From Herbaspirillum autotrophicum (GTDB lineage: Bacteria > Pseudomonadota > Gammaproteobacteria > Burkholderiales > Burkholderiaceae_D): a stretch of DNA of 64,000 nucleotides. Each line of letters starts with the position of its first letter. Position 1 is the stretch's first letter. The position numbers and the translations under genes are program-made. Positions 40,684 through 48,485 of this stretch are shown here, piece after piece. Below the pieces are notes generated by a model, which was given only the letters and a program-made list of their open reading frames with translations, made no database searches and had not been told where the DNA came from. Where the stretch lies: positions 1 through 64,000 of the forward strand of contig NZ_LFLS01000024.1 in assembly GCF_001189915.1 (NCBI RefSeq), in the 5' to 3' direction.

Positions 40684-41955
40684 ATGGTCAGCGCGGCCAT
40701 GTTCAGTCGTCTCTGGCTGTTGCTGCAGCGCGAATCGCCGGTCAGCTACAGTAGCAATCTGGCGCATATCGTGAAATCGGCCAAGGCAGCAATACTGCTG
40801 TCGCAGATGCTTTATTGGACCCGGCGCGGGGTGGAGGTCAAAGCCAATCATGGCTGGTTTTACAAACGTGTCGATCAGTGGACACGTGAAACCGGCTTGA
40901 CGCGTCATGAACAGGCGACTGCGCGTGAGTTGCTGGTGGCGTTGAAGTTTTTGGAGGTGCGGCGTCCGGACGGGGTGAGCGGGCATGGACGGGGGAATAC
41001 GTTCTTTCGGCTCCGGCTGGATGTGATCGGTGTTGCCCTGGCCAAGCTGGTTGGTGAGCAAGTCACTGCGATGAGTGCATTGCGGCTGGACGACATTCAG
41101 TTGGACTCTGCCATGGTCCGTCAATTACTTGGCAAACATGTCTGTTACCACCGGTCACTGGTCGGAATCGCCGGGAGCGCGACGGCCGCGTTGCTGTTGT
41201 CGCACATGGTCTATTTGCAGCGCAAGGCGATGGCAGCGAGCAACAAAGACTGGTTCAGTGTCACCGCAGAGTTTTACCACCGGGAACTCGGGATGAACCG
41301 GCGTCAGCTGGAGTCGGCCAGAAAGAGTCTGTTGGCGCGGCGTCTGATTGAAGAGGCGTTGGTCACGGATGGTATCCGGCGTACCAGACGCTTGTATCAG
41401 CGCATCGACGTCGCAGCGTTGACGGTCGCCTTGGAGAGTGCCATGGCGGCCTCGGGAGCTGTGCCGCATCCGGCCTTGGGGCTGCGCGCTTTCAGCGGTA
41501 CCGCACCGGCCCCCTCAAGCAAACCTGGTGTGGAGCAGGGGCGCGGCAGTGCTGATGGTGGTGTCGGTGCACCTCAATACGCCAATGACGCCGGTGCAGA
41601 GTTGGATATTCCGGCTGGATTGTCAGGACAGGAATTGCAGGATTTCCGGCGCTGGGTTCTCGATGCCGCCGAACACCGCCGGCAGTTGCTGATCGACGAA
41701 TTCGCCTACCAGCGCAAACGACGTGTCATTGCCAATCCGGTGGGCTATATCCGGGTACTGGTGCAGCGCGATATCGCTGCCAATCATGCGTTGCGGCTGG
41801 AGGGGGCGTACGCAGTTGCCAGAAGCCGTGCGGCGTCGCAGGTTCAGGCGCAGATGCTGAAGCAGGAAATTGGCAGGACGGAACAAGGTAAAGCGCTGTC
41901 GCGGCAGGCAGTCGGGCAGGCGCGTGCCATGTTGCAGGGGGTGAAGCGCTCATGA
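40684..41955 (+). CDS. Double winged-helix protein, probable ICE replication initiator or regulator
   Basis: 423 aa. Two copies of a replication-type winged-helix module at about residues 32-95 (A-A-I-L-L-S-Q-M-L-Y-W ... G-W-F-Y-K-R ... L-L-V-A-L-K-F-L-E-V) and 162-225 (A-A-L-L-L-S-H-M-V-Y ... D-W-F-S-V-T ... K-S-L-L-A-R-R-L-I). Then a Gly/Ser/Pro-rich linker, and a basic helical tail with N-P-V-G-Y-I-R-V-L-V-Q. Such a tail is seen in DnaD-like or primase-loading proteins. It occupies the slot where STY4528-type replication proteins sit in related ICEs. Directly upstream of the repeat region. Confidence 0.6.
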   Translation: MVSAAMFSRLWLLLQRESPVSYSSNLAHIVKSAKAAILLSQMLYWTRRGVEVKANHGWFYKRVDQWTRETGLTRHEQATARELLVALKFLEVRRPDGVSGHGRGNTFFRLRLDVIGVALAKLVGEQVTAMSALRLDDIQLDSAMVRQLLGKHVCYHRSLVGIAGSATAALLLSHMVYLQRKAMAASNKDWFSVTAEFYHRELGMNRRQLESARKSLLARRLIEEALVTDGIRRTRRLYQRIDVAALTVALESAMAASGAVPHPALGLRAFSGTAPAPSSKPGVEQGRGSADGGVGAPQYANDAGAELDIPAGLSGQELQDFRRWVLDAAEHRRQLLIDEFAYQRKRRVIANPVGYIRVLVQRDIAANHALRLEGAYAVARSRAASQVQAQMLKQEIGRTEQGKALSRQAVGQARAMLQGVKRS

Positions 41956-42013
41956 CTCAAGTTCGATCATGTGTGAGTGGGGATCGACGGCTGTCAAAGG
42001 CGATGTTCTTGAG

Positions 42014-42030
42014 TGACCACCCGGTGGTCA
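42014..42030. repeat. 17-bp palindrome, copy 1
   Basis: TGACCACCCGGTGGTCA: perfect 8-bp half sites around a central C. Confidence 0.9.
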
Positions 42031-42182
42031 TTCTTACCGGGACCCATGTACAAAATCGGCAACCAGCAGTGGGTGACCAAGGGCGGATGATGGAAATATC
42101 CATGGCGCGTGTTGGAAACGTACATGGCTTGTGCCGAAAACATCCGTGGGTTTCTGCCGAAAATGGACATGTAAACAAAAGC

Positions 42183-42208
42183 TGTTTACTACAAGTTGTT
42201 TACTACAA
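42183..42208 (+). repeat. Tandem 12-bp repeat, two copies
   Basis: TGTTTACTACAA at 42183-42194 and again at 42197-42208, 14 bp start to start, iteron-like. Confidence 0.85.
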
Positions 42209-42262
42209 CCACCACAACCAACAGCGGTATCGGAAAAAGTGGTGGTGTCGATCAATGTGAAG

Positions 42263-42279
42263 TGACCACCGGGTGGTCA
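42263..42279. repeat. 17-bp palindrome, copy 2
   Basis: TGACCACCGGGTGGTCA: same half sites as copy 1, central base G instead of C. Confidence 0.9.
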
Positions 42280-42320
42280 GTCGTGATCGACGCAGATGTC
42301 GCATTGAAAGGGTACTTGTG

Positions 42321-42337
42321 TGACCACCCGGTGGTCA
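42321..42337. repeat. 17-bp palindrome, copy 3
   Basis: TGACCACCCGGTGGTCA, identical to copy 1; 58 bp start to start from copy 2. Confidence 0.9.
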
Positions 42338-42428
42338 GCAAAGAAATGGCTGTGGTGGACGCGGCTGCGAGTTTGGAGCAGGTGTGTTCAATGCGGCGGA
42401 GATCCACCAGTTTGGACGGAGCAGGCAT

Positions 42429-43454
42429 ATGGCAGGGACGACGTTACTGACGGCATTTCACCGGCACCGTGATTCGCCGTTTGCGGATGGCTACGATATT
42501 GATGCGGAGGCAGAGGCGCTCCGACATTTGATTGATGCCGCAGAACTGGATCCGAATGATCCGTTGTATGCCAGGTTTGTACTGTTCGAAGAGCGCAGCC
42601 AGGTGCTGCGGCAGTGGCAGGCGGAGCATGCGTTGCGCCAGCGGGCCAATCGAGAGGTGTCGGTGGTCGAGGCATCCCGTATGGAAGAGATCGGCAGATT
42701 GGAAGAGGATGGAGAGGATGAAATGGTGATTCATACGCATGACGCGATGCGCTTATTTCTGGGACGCGATGCTGATCCCGCCACTACGGAGCGGGGCATG
42801 GCCGGCGGCAAGCGGGTTGCCGCTGCATTGCGCCAGCTATGGCATTGGACGGCGCAGGACAATCCGTACGTTGACTGGGCGCTGGTGCAAACGGTGGAGC
42901 GGGTCGAGGCAGTGCGCCAGCAACTGGCGCAAGAAGCTGCTGGCATTGTTGCTGCGATGGAGGGTCTGAAGCAGCGGGGTTTGTCGTATTCGATTGTGAG
43001 GTCTGCTGCGCCAGTGCGTGCCCGGCTGGGATTTCGCAGTCCTTACGGTTACGGCATTGCGGCGTTGATGGTGGATTTTGATTACTGCGTCAGATGCCTG
43101 AAGAGCGCGCAGCGCCGGGATTTGCTCAGCAGCGCTGAATGCCACAAGCGGTTGTTCACGCTGAAGCACCACATCCGGTCAATCTTCGAGCAGGTACTGT
43201 ATCTCCAGAAGAATCTGGGTCAAGAGGATTTGCGCGGACTGTGCCGTGCGGATTTTTCTCCGGCGGCGGATGTGCATGGGATGCAGCGGGCACAGCGTGC
43301 GGGGACATTGTTTCAGGCTTGTCCCAGCGATGTTTTTAATGGCGACCGGAAGCCACGACATTCGTTACGTCGCATCCCGTCAGGTACAAGTGAGTATCAG
43401 TCGGTGGACGTGGCGGCAGGGGGCGAATCTGAACCAGCGAATGATTTGATCTGA
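42429..43454 (+). CDS. TIGR03761-type ICE protein (PFL_4669 family)
   Basis: 341 aa from ATG 42429 behind GGAG; a GTG at 42384 is possible. The segment S-P-Y-G-Y-G-I-A-A-L-M-V-D-F-D-Y around residue 215 and the following basic helix R-C-L-K-S-A-Q-R-R-D-L are typical of this ICE-specific family, whose function is unknown. A long helical region rich in Gln/Arg/Glu precedes it. Followed by DUF3158 and ssb, as in PFGI-1. Confidence 0.75.
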   Translation: MAGTTLLTAFHRHRDSPFADGYDIDAEAEALRHLIDAAELDPNDPLYARFVLFEERSQVLRQWQAEHALRQRANREVSVVEASRMEEIGRLEEDGEDEMVIHTHDAMRLFLGRDADPATTERGMAGGKRVAAALRQLWHWTAQDNPYVDWALVQTVERVEAVRQQLAQEAAGIVAAMEGLKQRGLSYSIVRSAAPVRARLGFRSPYGYGIAALMVDFDYCVRCLKSAQRRDLLSSAECHKRLFTLKHHIRSIFEQVLYLQKNLGQEDLRGLCRADFSPAADVHGMQRAQRAGTLFQACPSDVFNGDRKPRHSLRRIPSGTSEYQSVDVAAGGESEPANDLI

Positions 43455-43464
43455 AGGAGGGATG

Positions 43465-43932
43465 ATGAAGAACGATGCATGTCACTGTTTCAGTGACGCT
43501 AAAGCCTTTAAAGGTAAGGGTGAGTTTCGGCAAGCGCTGTCAGTGGCAGAAGCATTTCTGTTTCAAATCCATGAGGAAATGGCATTGCTATCTGCGCAAA
43601 GCCGGCAGATCCGAAATCGGCCTTTTTATCTGGAGTTGCATAAACCGGTTACCACCACCGCCTATCGTGTATGGAAGCTGCGCTGGCGCCTGGGTGGTGC
43701 GCGCAATGGCCACACCAACTGGGAGCATCTGGCACCGCAACTCGACCGTATGGCGATCGGCGAGCGCGATTGGTACGTGCAGTTCAACGTACGGATGTTG
43801 GAGTTGAATGTGATTGAACTCGTGACGCGGACCCGCTGTCGATGGTTCAGAAGTCATCTGTTGCAACTCGGTGAGATGGTCAGCGATAGCACGCCTGCGT
43901 CGCGGGAATTGAACAAAGTGCAGCGCAGATAA
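43465..43932 (+). CDS. DUF3158-type ICE protein
   Basis: 155 aa from ATG 43465, preceded by AAGGAGG with normal spacing. Basic helical protein with Y-R-V-W-K-L-R-W-R and a late R-E-L-N-K-V-Q. Size and position between TIGR03761 and ssb match DUF3158 proteins. No catalytic motif seen; function unknown. Confidence 0.65.
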   Translation: MKNDACHCFSDAKAFKGKGEFRQALSVAEAFLFQIHEEMALLSAQSRQIRNRPFYLELHKPVTTTAYRVWKLRWRLGGARNGHTNWEHLAPQLDRMAIGERDWYVQFNVRMLELNVIELVTRTRCRWFRSHLLQLGEMVSDSTPASRELNKVQRR

Positions 43933-44028
43933 GTCGGGATCGGACTGTATTTGTGGATACTGCGGCAGGGCTGGTGTCGCAGATGAATTCTGTTCCAGCC
44001 GGATGTCTGTTTTTACGAGGAGACTGAA

Positions 44029-44424
44029 ATGCCTGCTTATGTCGAAGTGATTGGAAATTTATTGCAAAATCCGGAGCAACGTCCCGTGTCGGTCAAGGGA
44101 GAAGATCGGTTGATTACCGAGCTGCGCGTGTATTCTGATGTGTACAAACGAGATCCCGACGACGAGTCCAAGATGATCCAGGATGATGCCAAGTGCGACC
44201 CGTACAACGTCACCATATGGAACGAACGTCTGGGTACGGAAATCATGAAGTTGTTGCGCAAGGGCGCACGCGTTCGTATTGCCGGTGAGCAGACCCTCCA
44301 GAAGTGGGAGGACAAGGAAACAGACATGCCGCGCGTTGCACTGCATATTGATGCCGATACCTGTGAGCTACGGCTGAACCGGATCGAGGAAATCCGGTTT
44401 CGCGCCAAGCGTGTGGAATCGTAG
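44029..44424 (+). CDS. ICE single-stranded DNA-binding protein
   Basis: 131 aa single OB fold: V-E-V-I-G-N-L-L-Q-N-P-E-Q-R near the start, a strand W-N-E-R-L-G-T-E, then the L45-type loop and G-A-R-V-R-I-A-G-E-Q. It lacks the acidic C-terminal tip of housekeeping SSB and ends in R-F-R-A-K-R-V-E-S. Likely protects transfer or replication intermediates of the element. Confidence 0.8.
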   Translation: MPAYVEVIGNLLQNPEQRPVSVKGEDRLITELRVYSDVYKRDPDDESKMIQDDAKCDPYNVTIWNERLGTEIMKLLRKGARVRIAGEQTLQKWEDKETDMPRVALHIDADTCELRLNRIEEIRFRAKRVES

Positions 44425-44486
44425 CCTGCGACCATGTATGTCTTAGTTGGCATATGCCGGCTGCATAATTTCTGCGGCAGATTGTA

Positions 44487-44515
44487 TTGACAGTGGATTT
44501 TATTGGATTTAAATT
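44487..44515 (+). promoter_or_regulatory. Sigma-70 type promoter before the DUF3577 gene
   Basis: Perfect -35 TTGACA (44487-44492), 17-bp spacer, TAAATT (44510-44515). It lies in the 294-bp gap after ssb, about 200 bp before the start at 44719, leaving a long leader in which nothing else was recognised. Confidence 0.55.
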
Positions 44516-44718
44516 TGACACGTTGTTGACTGACAGCCGCGCTGTTCGTTTGATCGCCGTAAGCGATTGCCTTTTGTCGTTAGGCTCCGCCATGTCACAT
44601 GGGACGACTCCACATCAGTGGATCGGAGTATTTTGCATTTGCGCCCAACGGGGATATTCCATCCCCGGCAGGGCATGGTGTATCCCCTTTTTTGATTCTT
44701 GTCAGAAGGAGAAACATC

Positions 44719-45252
44719 ATGTCCGACACTCAGACTCAGCAACCCGGCAATTTCATCAATCTGCTTACTCAGGGGATTGGTTATTTGTCGCGTATCCGAA
44801 CCGTCACGCCGAAACGTTCGAAAGACGCGTTTCTGGCTTGTACGATCAATGCCATGCATGGCAACAAGGATGTAAAGAACGGCATTCAGTACGTCAAATT
44901 CGACGTGCGTGTGTGCGGACTCGAAGCGATTGAGGCGATCAATACGCTGGCCGACGTCGTGAATGATCCGGCCCAGCCAATGGGACCGATCCTGGTCGGT
45001 TTCCGGATCGGCGATTGCTACATCGATACCTTCGAGTATACCAAGGGTGAGAGGGCCGGGCAGACCGGGGCGGTGCTAAAAGGCCGCCTGCTTAAACTGC
45101 ACTGGGCCATCGCTGGTGGTGAAAAGATCTTTGGCGGCACTGCGCCAGCCGACGCTGACGCTGATGCTGATGCTGATGCTGATGCTGATGCTGATGCTGA
45201 TGCTGATGCTGATGCTGATGCTGATGCTGATGCTGTGGACATGGCCCATTGA
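44719..45252 (+). CDS. STY4534/DUF3577-family ICE replication protein with Ala-Asp repeat tail
   Basis: 177 aa from ATG 44719 behind AGAAGGAG. The folded part has the family pattern G-I-G-Y-L-S-R-I-R-T-V-T-P-K, F-L-A-C-T-I, F-D-V-R-V, V-G-F-R-I-G-D and T-Y-type strand E-Y-T-K-G-E-R-A-G-Q-T-G. The family is called ICE replication protein by position next to ssb; biochemistry unknown. The C-terminus is unusual: about 14 Ala-Asp dipeptides encoded by GCTGAT hexamers, then V-D-M-A-H. Confidence 0.8.
   Translation: MSDTQTQQPGNFINLLTQGIGYLSRIRTVTPKRSKDAFLACTINAMHGNKDVKNGIQYVKFDVRVCGLEAIEAINTLADVVNDPAQPMGPILVGFRIGDCYIDTFEYTKGERAGQTGAVLKGRLLKLHWAIAGGEKIFGGTAPADADADADADADADADADADADADADADAVDMAH
45148..45231 (+). 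repeat. In-frame hexanucleotide microsatellite (GCTGAT) x12 plus two variants
   Basis: GCCGAC, GCTGAC, then twelve perfect GCTGAT units (45160-45231), all in frame, encoding alternating Ala-Asp. Unit length is a multiple of three, so slippage changes tail length without a frameshift. Confidence 0.95.
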
Positions 45253-45427
45253 TCAAGGTTTCGGTTCCGTCACGCACAGAGTGATTCGCAGTGGGCCTGT
45301 TCCAGCATTGGAACGTGACTTCTGAATCAGCAATTCATCTCTGCGTGTGGACAGCGGCCCGGTTTGATTGTTCTTGAGGATGCGGGTTCGGCGGTTTTGG
45401 TGTTAACGAATCTGACGTTCTTTCACT

Positions 45428-45489
45428 GCAGCCCGCGAGAGCGGGCTGTCCCAAGTCATCAGGATTTGGGACAGCCTCGCTCGGGCTAC
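45428..45489. repeat. 62-bp imperfect palindrome with nested alternative hairpins
   Basis: Contains a perfect hairpin CAGCCCGC-GAGA-GCGGGCTG and, overlapping it, perfect 11-bp arms GGCTGTCCCAA / TTGGGACAGCC with an 11-nt loop; the outer ends also pair. The first hairpin and the long one compete for the same bases. It resembles REP-type or single-strand-origin structures. Located in the 295-bp gap between the DUF3577 gene and the nitrilase gene, otherwise empty. Confidence 0.75.
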
Positions 45490-45547
45490 GACAGGGTGTG
45501 CGGCCACCTCAATGCCGTGCCGTTGTAAGTACTGACAGCGAGTCGTG

Positions 45548-46723
45548 ATGCGCGCATATGCATGTTGCTTCATGGCCGGGACAACGCTGGCCATGATCGT
45601 ATGGTCGCTTGGATCGGCCGTTACTTTGTTATTGTTGCTGCCGATGCTATGGGCCGCGATGGCAGATCGCTCATCGGTGTGGTTCGGCATGTTTGGCTAC
45701 TATCTGGCCGGGGCACACGATGTCCCGGTTGTCGTCGTCGCGTTCTTTCCCGATGTCGGCATGATTGTGGGACTGTTGATCTGGCTCCTGCACGCGGCGC
45801 TACTGGCGCTGTGTTGGTCTTGTCTCTGGATCGGGAGGGAACGCAGTCCGCGAGCAGTTCTGGTGCGGTTCGGCTTGATCTGTGGGCTGATGCTGTTACC
45901 TCCTCCCGGATCGGTACATTGGCTGTCGCCCCTGCTGGTGGCAGGTGAACTGTATCCAGGTTGTGGCTGTGTGGGGCTGGCGGCGACATTTCTGCTGATG
46001 GCGTTGCTGATTCTGTATGTCAGGAATTGCAGTGTAATCCATCTGAAGGTGGTAACCGTATTGCTTCTCGCATCAATCATTCTCAATGCACGCTATGTTC
46101 AACCCCCTCCGCCGGAGGACTGGGTAGCGGTCAATACGGAACATGGTGGATTTCCTGCTGACTTGGCTGGCCGGTATCAACGACATCAGCAATTGATTGC
46201 TGCTGCAAGGGTGCGGATTGATGCCGGCGACAAAGTGATTGTGTTTCCTGAAGAGGTCGCCGGATTGTGGACTGCTGCCGGGCAATACTGGTGGCGCGAC
46301 CTTGATGAATATGCGCGGCGACGTGGGGCGAGCATCTTGCTGGGCGTTGACGTGTTAATAGAAAATAAGAAATTTCGAGACGCTTTGCTGCTTCTTGGCG
46401 CGCAAAAGGGGCAGATATTCAGTCGGCAACCGATTCCTCTGGGTCTCTGGCGTCCGTGGTCGGAAGAGGGAGCTGTGGCTGATCTATGGCAGTGGGGGAC
46501 ATCCGAGGTACATGGGAAGAAGGTTGCGTTCTCGTTTTGTTATGAAGATCTGTTGCTGTGGCCGCTGGCGATTTCGATGTCGGATAAACCAGATGTCGTT
46601 GTCAGTGTCGCTAATCATTGGTTCGCCTCGGAACAAATGGTGCACCCAGACATACAACGCCGATCGGTCACCCTGATGGCCAGACTGTTTGGTTTGCCAT
46701 TGATCCGTGCGACAAATCGATAA
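45548..46723 (+). CDS. Lnt/TraB-like membrane nitrilase-superfamily protein
   Basis: 391 aa. About six to seven N-terminal hydrophobic segments (1-180), then a carbon-nitrogen hydrolase domain. The putative Glu is in V-F-P-E-E-V-A-G, and the catalytic Cys in F-S-F-C-Y-E-D-L-L matches the I-C-Y-E of apolipoprotein N-acyltransferase. The catalytic Lys position appears to be Arg (F-S-R-Q-P-I-P-L-G). The protein ends right after R-A-T-N, where Lnt continues with its last strands, so it may be truncated. TraB proteins of conjugative plasmids have the same fold, so a role in conjugation is the best guess. Start uncertain (GTG 45545, ATG 45548 or ATG 45572). Confidence 0.65.
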   Translation: MRAYACCFMAGTTLAMIVWSLGSAVTLLLLLPMLWAAMADRSSVWFGMFGYYLAGAHDVPVVVVAFFPDVGMIVGLLIWLLHAALLALCWSCLWIGRERSPRAVLVRFGLICGLMLLPPPGSVHWLSPLLVAGELYPGCGCVGLAATFLLMALLILYVRNCSVIHLKVVTVLLLASIILNARYVQPPPPEDWVAVNTEHGGFPADLAGRYQRHQQLIAAARVRIDAGDKVIVFPEEVAGLWTAAGQYWWRDLDEYARRRGASILLGVDVLIENKKFRDALLLLGAQKGQIFSRQPIPLGLWRPWSEEGAVADLWQWGTSEVHGKKVAFSFCYEDLLLWPLAISMSDKPDVVVSVANHWFASEQMVHPDIQRRSVTLMARLFGLPLIRATNR

Positions 46724-46839
46724 TCGCGCAGATGGTTTTTGCAAAAACTGGAAATAATTTCCAAATTGAAATATTATGTTTTTGGCAATATCAATCTGTG
46801 AAGAGAATTTATTTGTCGTATTTTTTCGAGGATATGGAT

Positions 46840-47082
46840 ATGAAAAACACGAATCAGACTGGCAAGAAAGCAGCGCGTCTTGCAGGCAAGACTTTGCGCA
46901 ACAATTCAGCCACGGCAAAACAGAGGAGCCTGGCGGGAAGTGCGTTGGCGCAGACAAGAACCAATAAGACGACCAGCAAACGAATGGAAACGAAAGCATC
47001 GGATGCATTGCGAAACTCAACTGATGAAACTACGCGTAGCCTCGCCGGATCTCTGGTTTCTCAATCGAATAAAAAGCCATGA
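46840..47082 (+). CDS. Small repeat protein of mobile elements
   Basis: 80 aa from ATG 46840 (GAGG eight bases upstream). Two imperfect 33-residue repeats: A-A-R-L-A-G-K-T-L-R-N ... R-S-L-A-G-S-A-L-A-Q and M-E-T-K-A-S-D-A-L-R-N ... R-S-L-A-G-S-L-V-S-Q. Similar small basic proteins with an A-G-S-x-L-x-Q ending are common near ICE and plasmid genes; their function is unknown to me. AT-rich upstream, clearly unlike the GC-rich cargo that follows. Confidence 0.65.
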   Translation: MKNTNQTGKKAARLAGKTLRNNSATAKQRSLAGSALAQTRTNKTTSKRMETKASDALRNSTDETTRSLAGSLVSQSNKKP

Positions 47083-47264
47083 TGTTTGCGGTACCTGAGT
47101 AATGGCAATAAAAGAACGAGTTATCCGTACTTGAATGGCCACTATGCGGTAGCACGCGAAACGGCTCCAAATTTATACACGTCCACTTCTGGCGGATTGC
47201 GGACGTCCGCTATCCACGACCAGTCCCGCCAAAATCCTATCCCGCGTTTTTCAACTCACTGCCG

Positions 47265-48464
47265 TTAGAAGAAACCTTGTGTCGGTAGCGGCACGCCATT
47301 GATACTCAGGTTGCCCAACGCATAGGCTTTGTGGCTGGCGTGATTATGAGTTGAGATGGTGCGGATGTTGCGCCAGTGGCGGTCCAGGTTGAGGTTTGAC
47401 AGCGTAGCAGAGGCGCCGGCGATGTCGAACAACGCAGTGGCGGCGTGGTGAGCGATACGGTCCACGGTGAGTTTGGCTTTGGCCGCTGCCGCTGCGGCGG
47501 CCTGCAGATAGGTGTTCACGTCAGGGTCTTGGCGCTGCAATGCGGCGTAGGTCTCGTCCGCCACGCGGGCGGCGGCCTGAACGATAGCGCGTGAGGCGAA
47601 TGCGTCGGCTTCGCGCTCGCCCAAGGCGGCTAGCAACAAGGGGTCTTGCGCGCCCACCTGTGTCGGGGCGTAGTAGTAATTGCGCTTGCGTTTACCTAGC
47701 AGCTCGGCGCCATCGCGGGCGACTGCAGCGACCACACCAGCGATCACTGCGGTGAGAAAAAGTTGAGCGATAGTGGAGCCAAATACGGCCTGCTTGGCTG
47801 GAATGTCAGTGGGCAGCAAGACTTCATGGGAGGCCACTTTGACATTGTCGAGCACCGTAGTGCCGCTGCCCGTCAGACGCTGCCCCATACCGTACCAGTC
47901 GTCCACGGTGTCCAGGCCGGGGCGGCTCTTGGGAGCGACAACGATGATGCGGGTATCATCTTCCATAGAGGCGGGGATGTAGATCCAATCCGAAAACAGC
48001 GAGCCGGTCGAGTAAAACTTCTTGCCGTTGAGGACGTAACCGTCGCCGTCGCGAATCAGGCGGCTGAAAAACGGATCGGCTCCACCTATACGCGGATGGT
48101 TGAGTTCAGTATTGGCCGCCCCGATCAGGTCGCCCGCCACCACGCGCTCCCGTAGCGCGGCAATCAGTGGATGCCCTGACGAGACATTCAGGATGCGCTC
48201 AATGGCGACGTGGTGATTGCGCCAGATGTGCGCGATGTTGGGGTCGGCTTCACCCAGAGTGATGGCGGCATCGAAGGTGTCGACCAACGTGGCGCCGCCG
48301 CCGCCGTGTTCCTGCGCCAGGCGGCGCGCGCCGAAACCGGTGGCTTTAATCTCTTCGATCAGTGCGTGAGGCAACTCGCGCGTGGCATCGCGCTGGGCAG
48401 CACCGTCGGCGATGCGTTGCAGCAGTTCTGCAGAAAACGGTGGCGTGTTGATGGTATGAGTCAT
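47265..48464 (-). CDS. SfnB/DszC-like acyl-CoA-dehydrogenase-fold monooxygenase (1)
   Basis: 399 aa. Acyl-CoA dehydrogenase fold of the FMNH2-dependent DszC/SfnB group: G-K-K-F-Y-S-T-G-S-L-F-S-D near residue 145, V-D-D-W-Y-G-M-G-Q-R-L-T-G-S-G-T, and a C-terminal L-D-R-H-W-R-N-I-R-T-I-S-T-H. DszC oxidises thioether sulfur to sulfone; SfnB participates in dimethyl sulfone use. Last gene of a nine-gene operon on the minus strand, 21 bp after the rhodanese. A second copy of the family lies at 51304. Confidence 0.85.
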   Translation of the reverse strand: MTHTINTPPFSAELLQRIADGAAQRDATRELPHALIEEIKATGFGARRLAQEHGGGGATLVDTFDAAITLGEADPNIAHIWRNHHVAIERILNVSSGHPLIAALRERVVAGDLIGAANTELNHPRIGGADPFFSRLIRDGDGYVLNGKKFYSTGSLFSDWIYIPASMEDDTRIIVVAPKSRPGLDTVDDWYGMGQRLTGSGTTVLDNVKVASHEVLLPTDIPAKQAVFGSTIAQLFLTAVIAGVVAAVARDGAELLGKRKRNYYYAPTQVGAQDPLLLAALGEREADAFASRAIVQAAARVADETYAALQRQDPDVNTYLQAAAAAAAKAKLTVDRIAHHAATALFDIAGASATLSNLNLDRHWRNIRTISTHNHASHKAYALGNLSINGVPLPTQGFF

Positions 48465-48485
48465 GCTGTTCCTGTCGTCAATGAG

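Larger units (their letters stand above)
41956..42428. other. Repeat-rich non-coding segment: candidate ICE replication/partition or operator region
   Basis: 473 bp without a convincing gene (a 102-codon frame at 41952-42260 is low complexity). It contains three 17-bp palindromes, two 12-bp direct repeats TGTTTACTACAA (42183-42194, 42197-42208), two copies of TGCCGAAAA (42132, 42155), and an 8-bp inverted repeat ACCACCAC/GTGGTGGT (42208-42215 / 42239-42246). It lies between a putative replication protein and the TIGR03761 gene. The density of repeats suggests cis-acting DNA: origin, centromere or operator cluster. Confidence 0.6.

Noticed and set aside
41952..42260. 102-codon frame overlapping the first palindrome
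   Set aside because: Starts in the previous stop, has no ribosome site of its own beyond the overlap and no recognisable pattern; the DNA repeats explain the segment better. Kept as possible but unsupported.
45148..45231. CRISPR-like repeat array
   Set aside because: Simple tandem hexamers without spacers; no cas genes in the window.
45018..45277. Antisense frames with Ser-Ala or Gln-His repeats
   Set aside because: They are the other readings of the GCTGAT tract.
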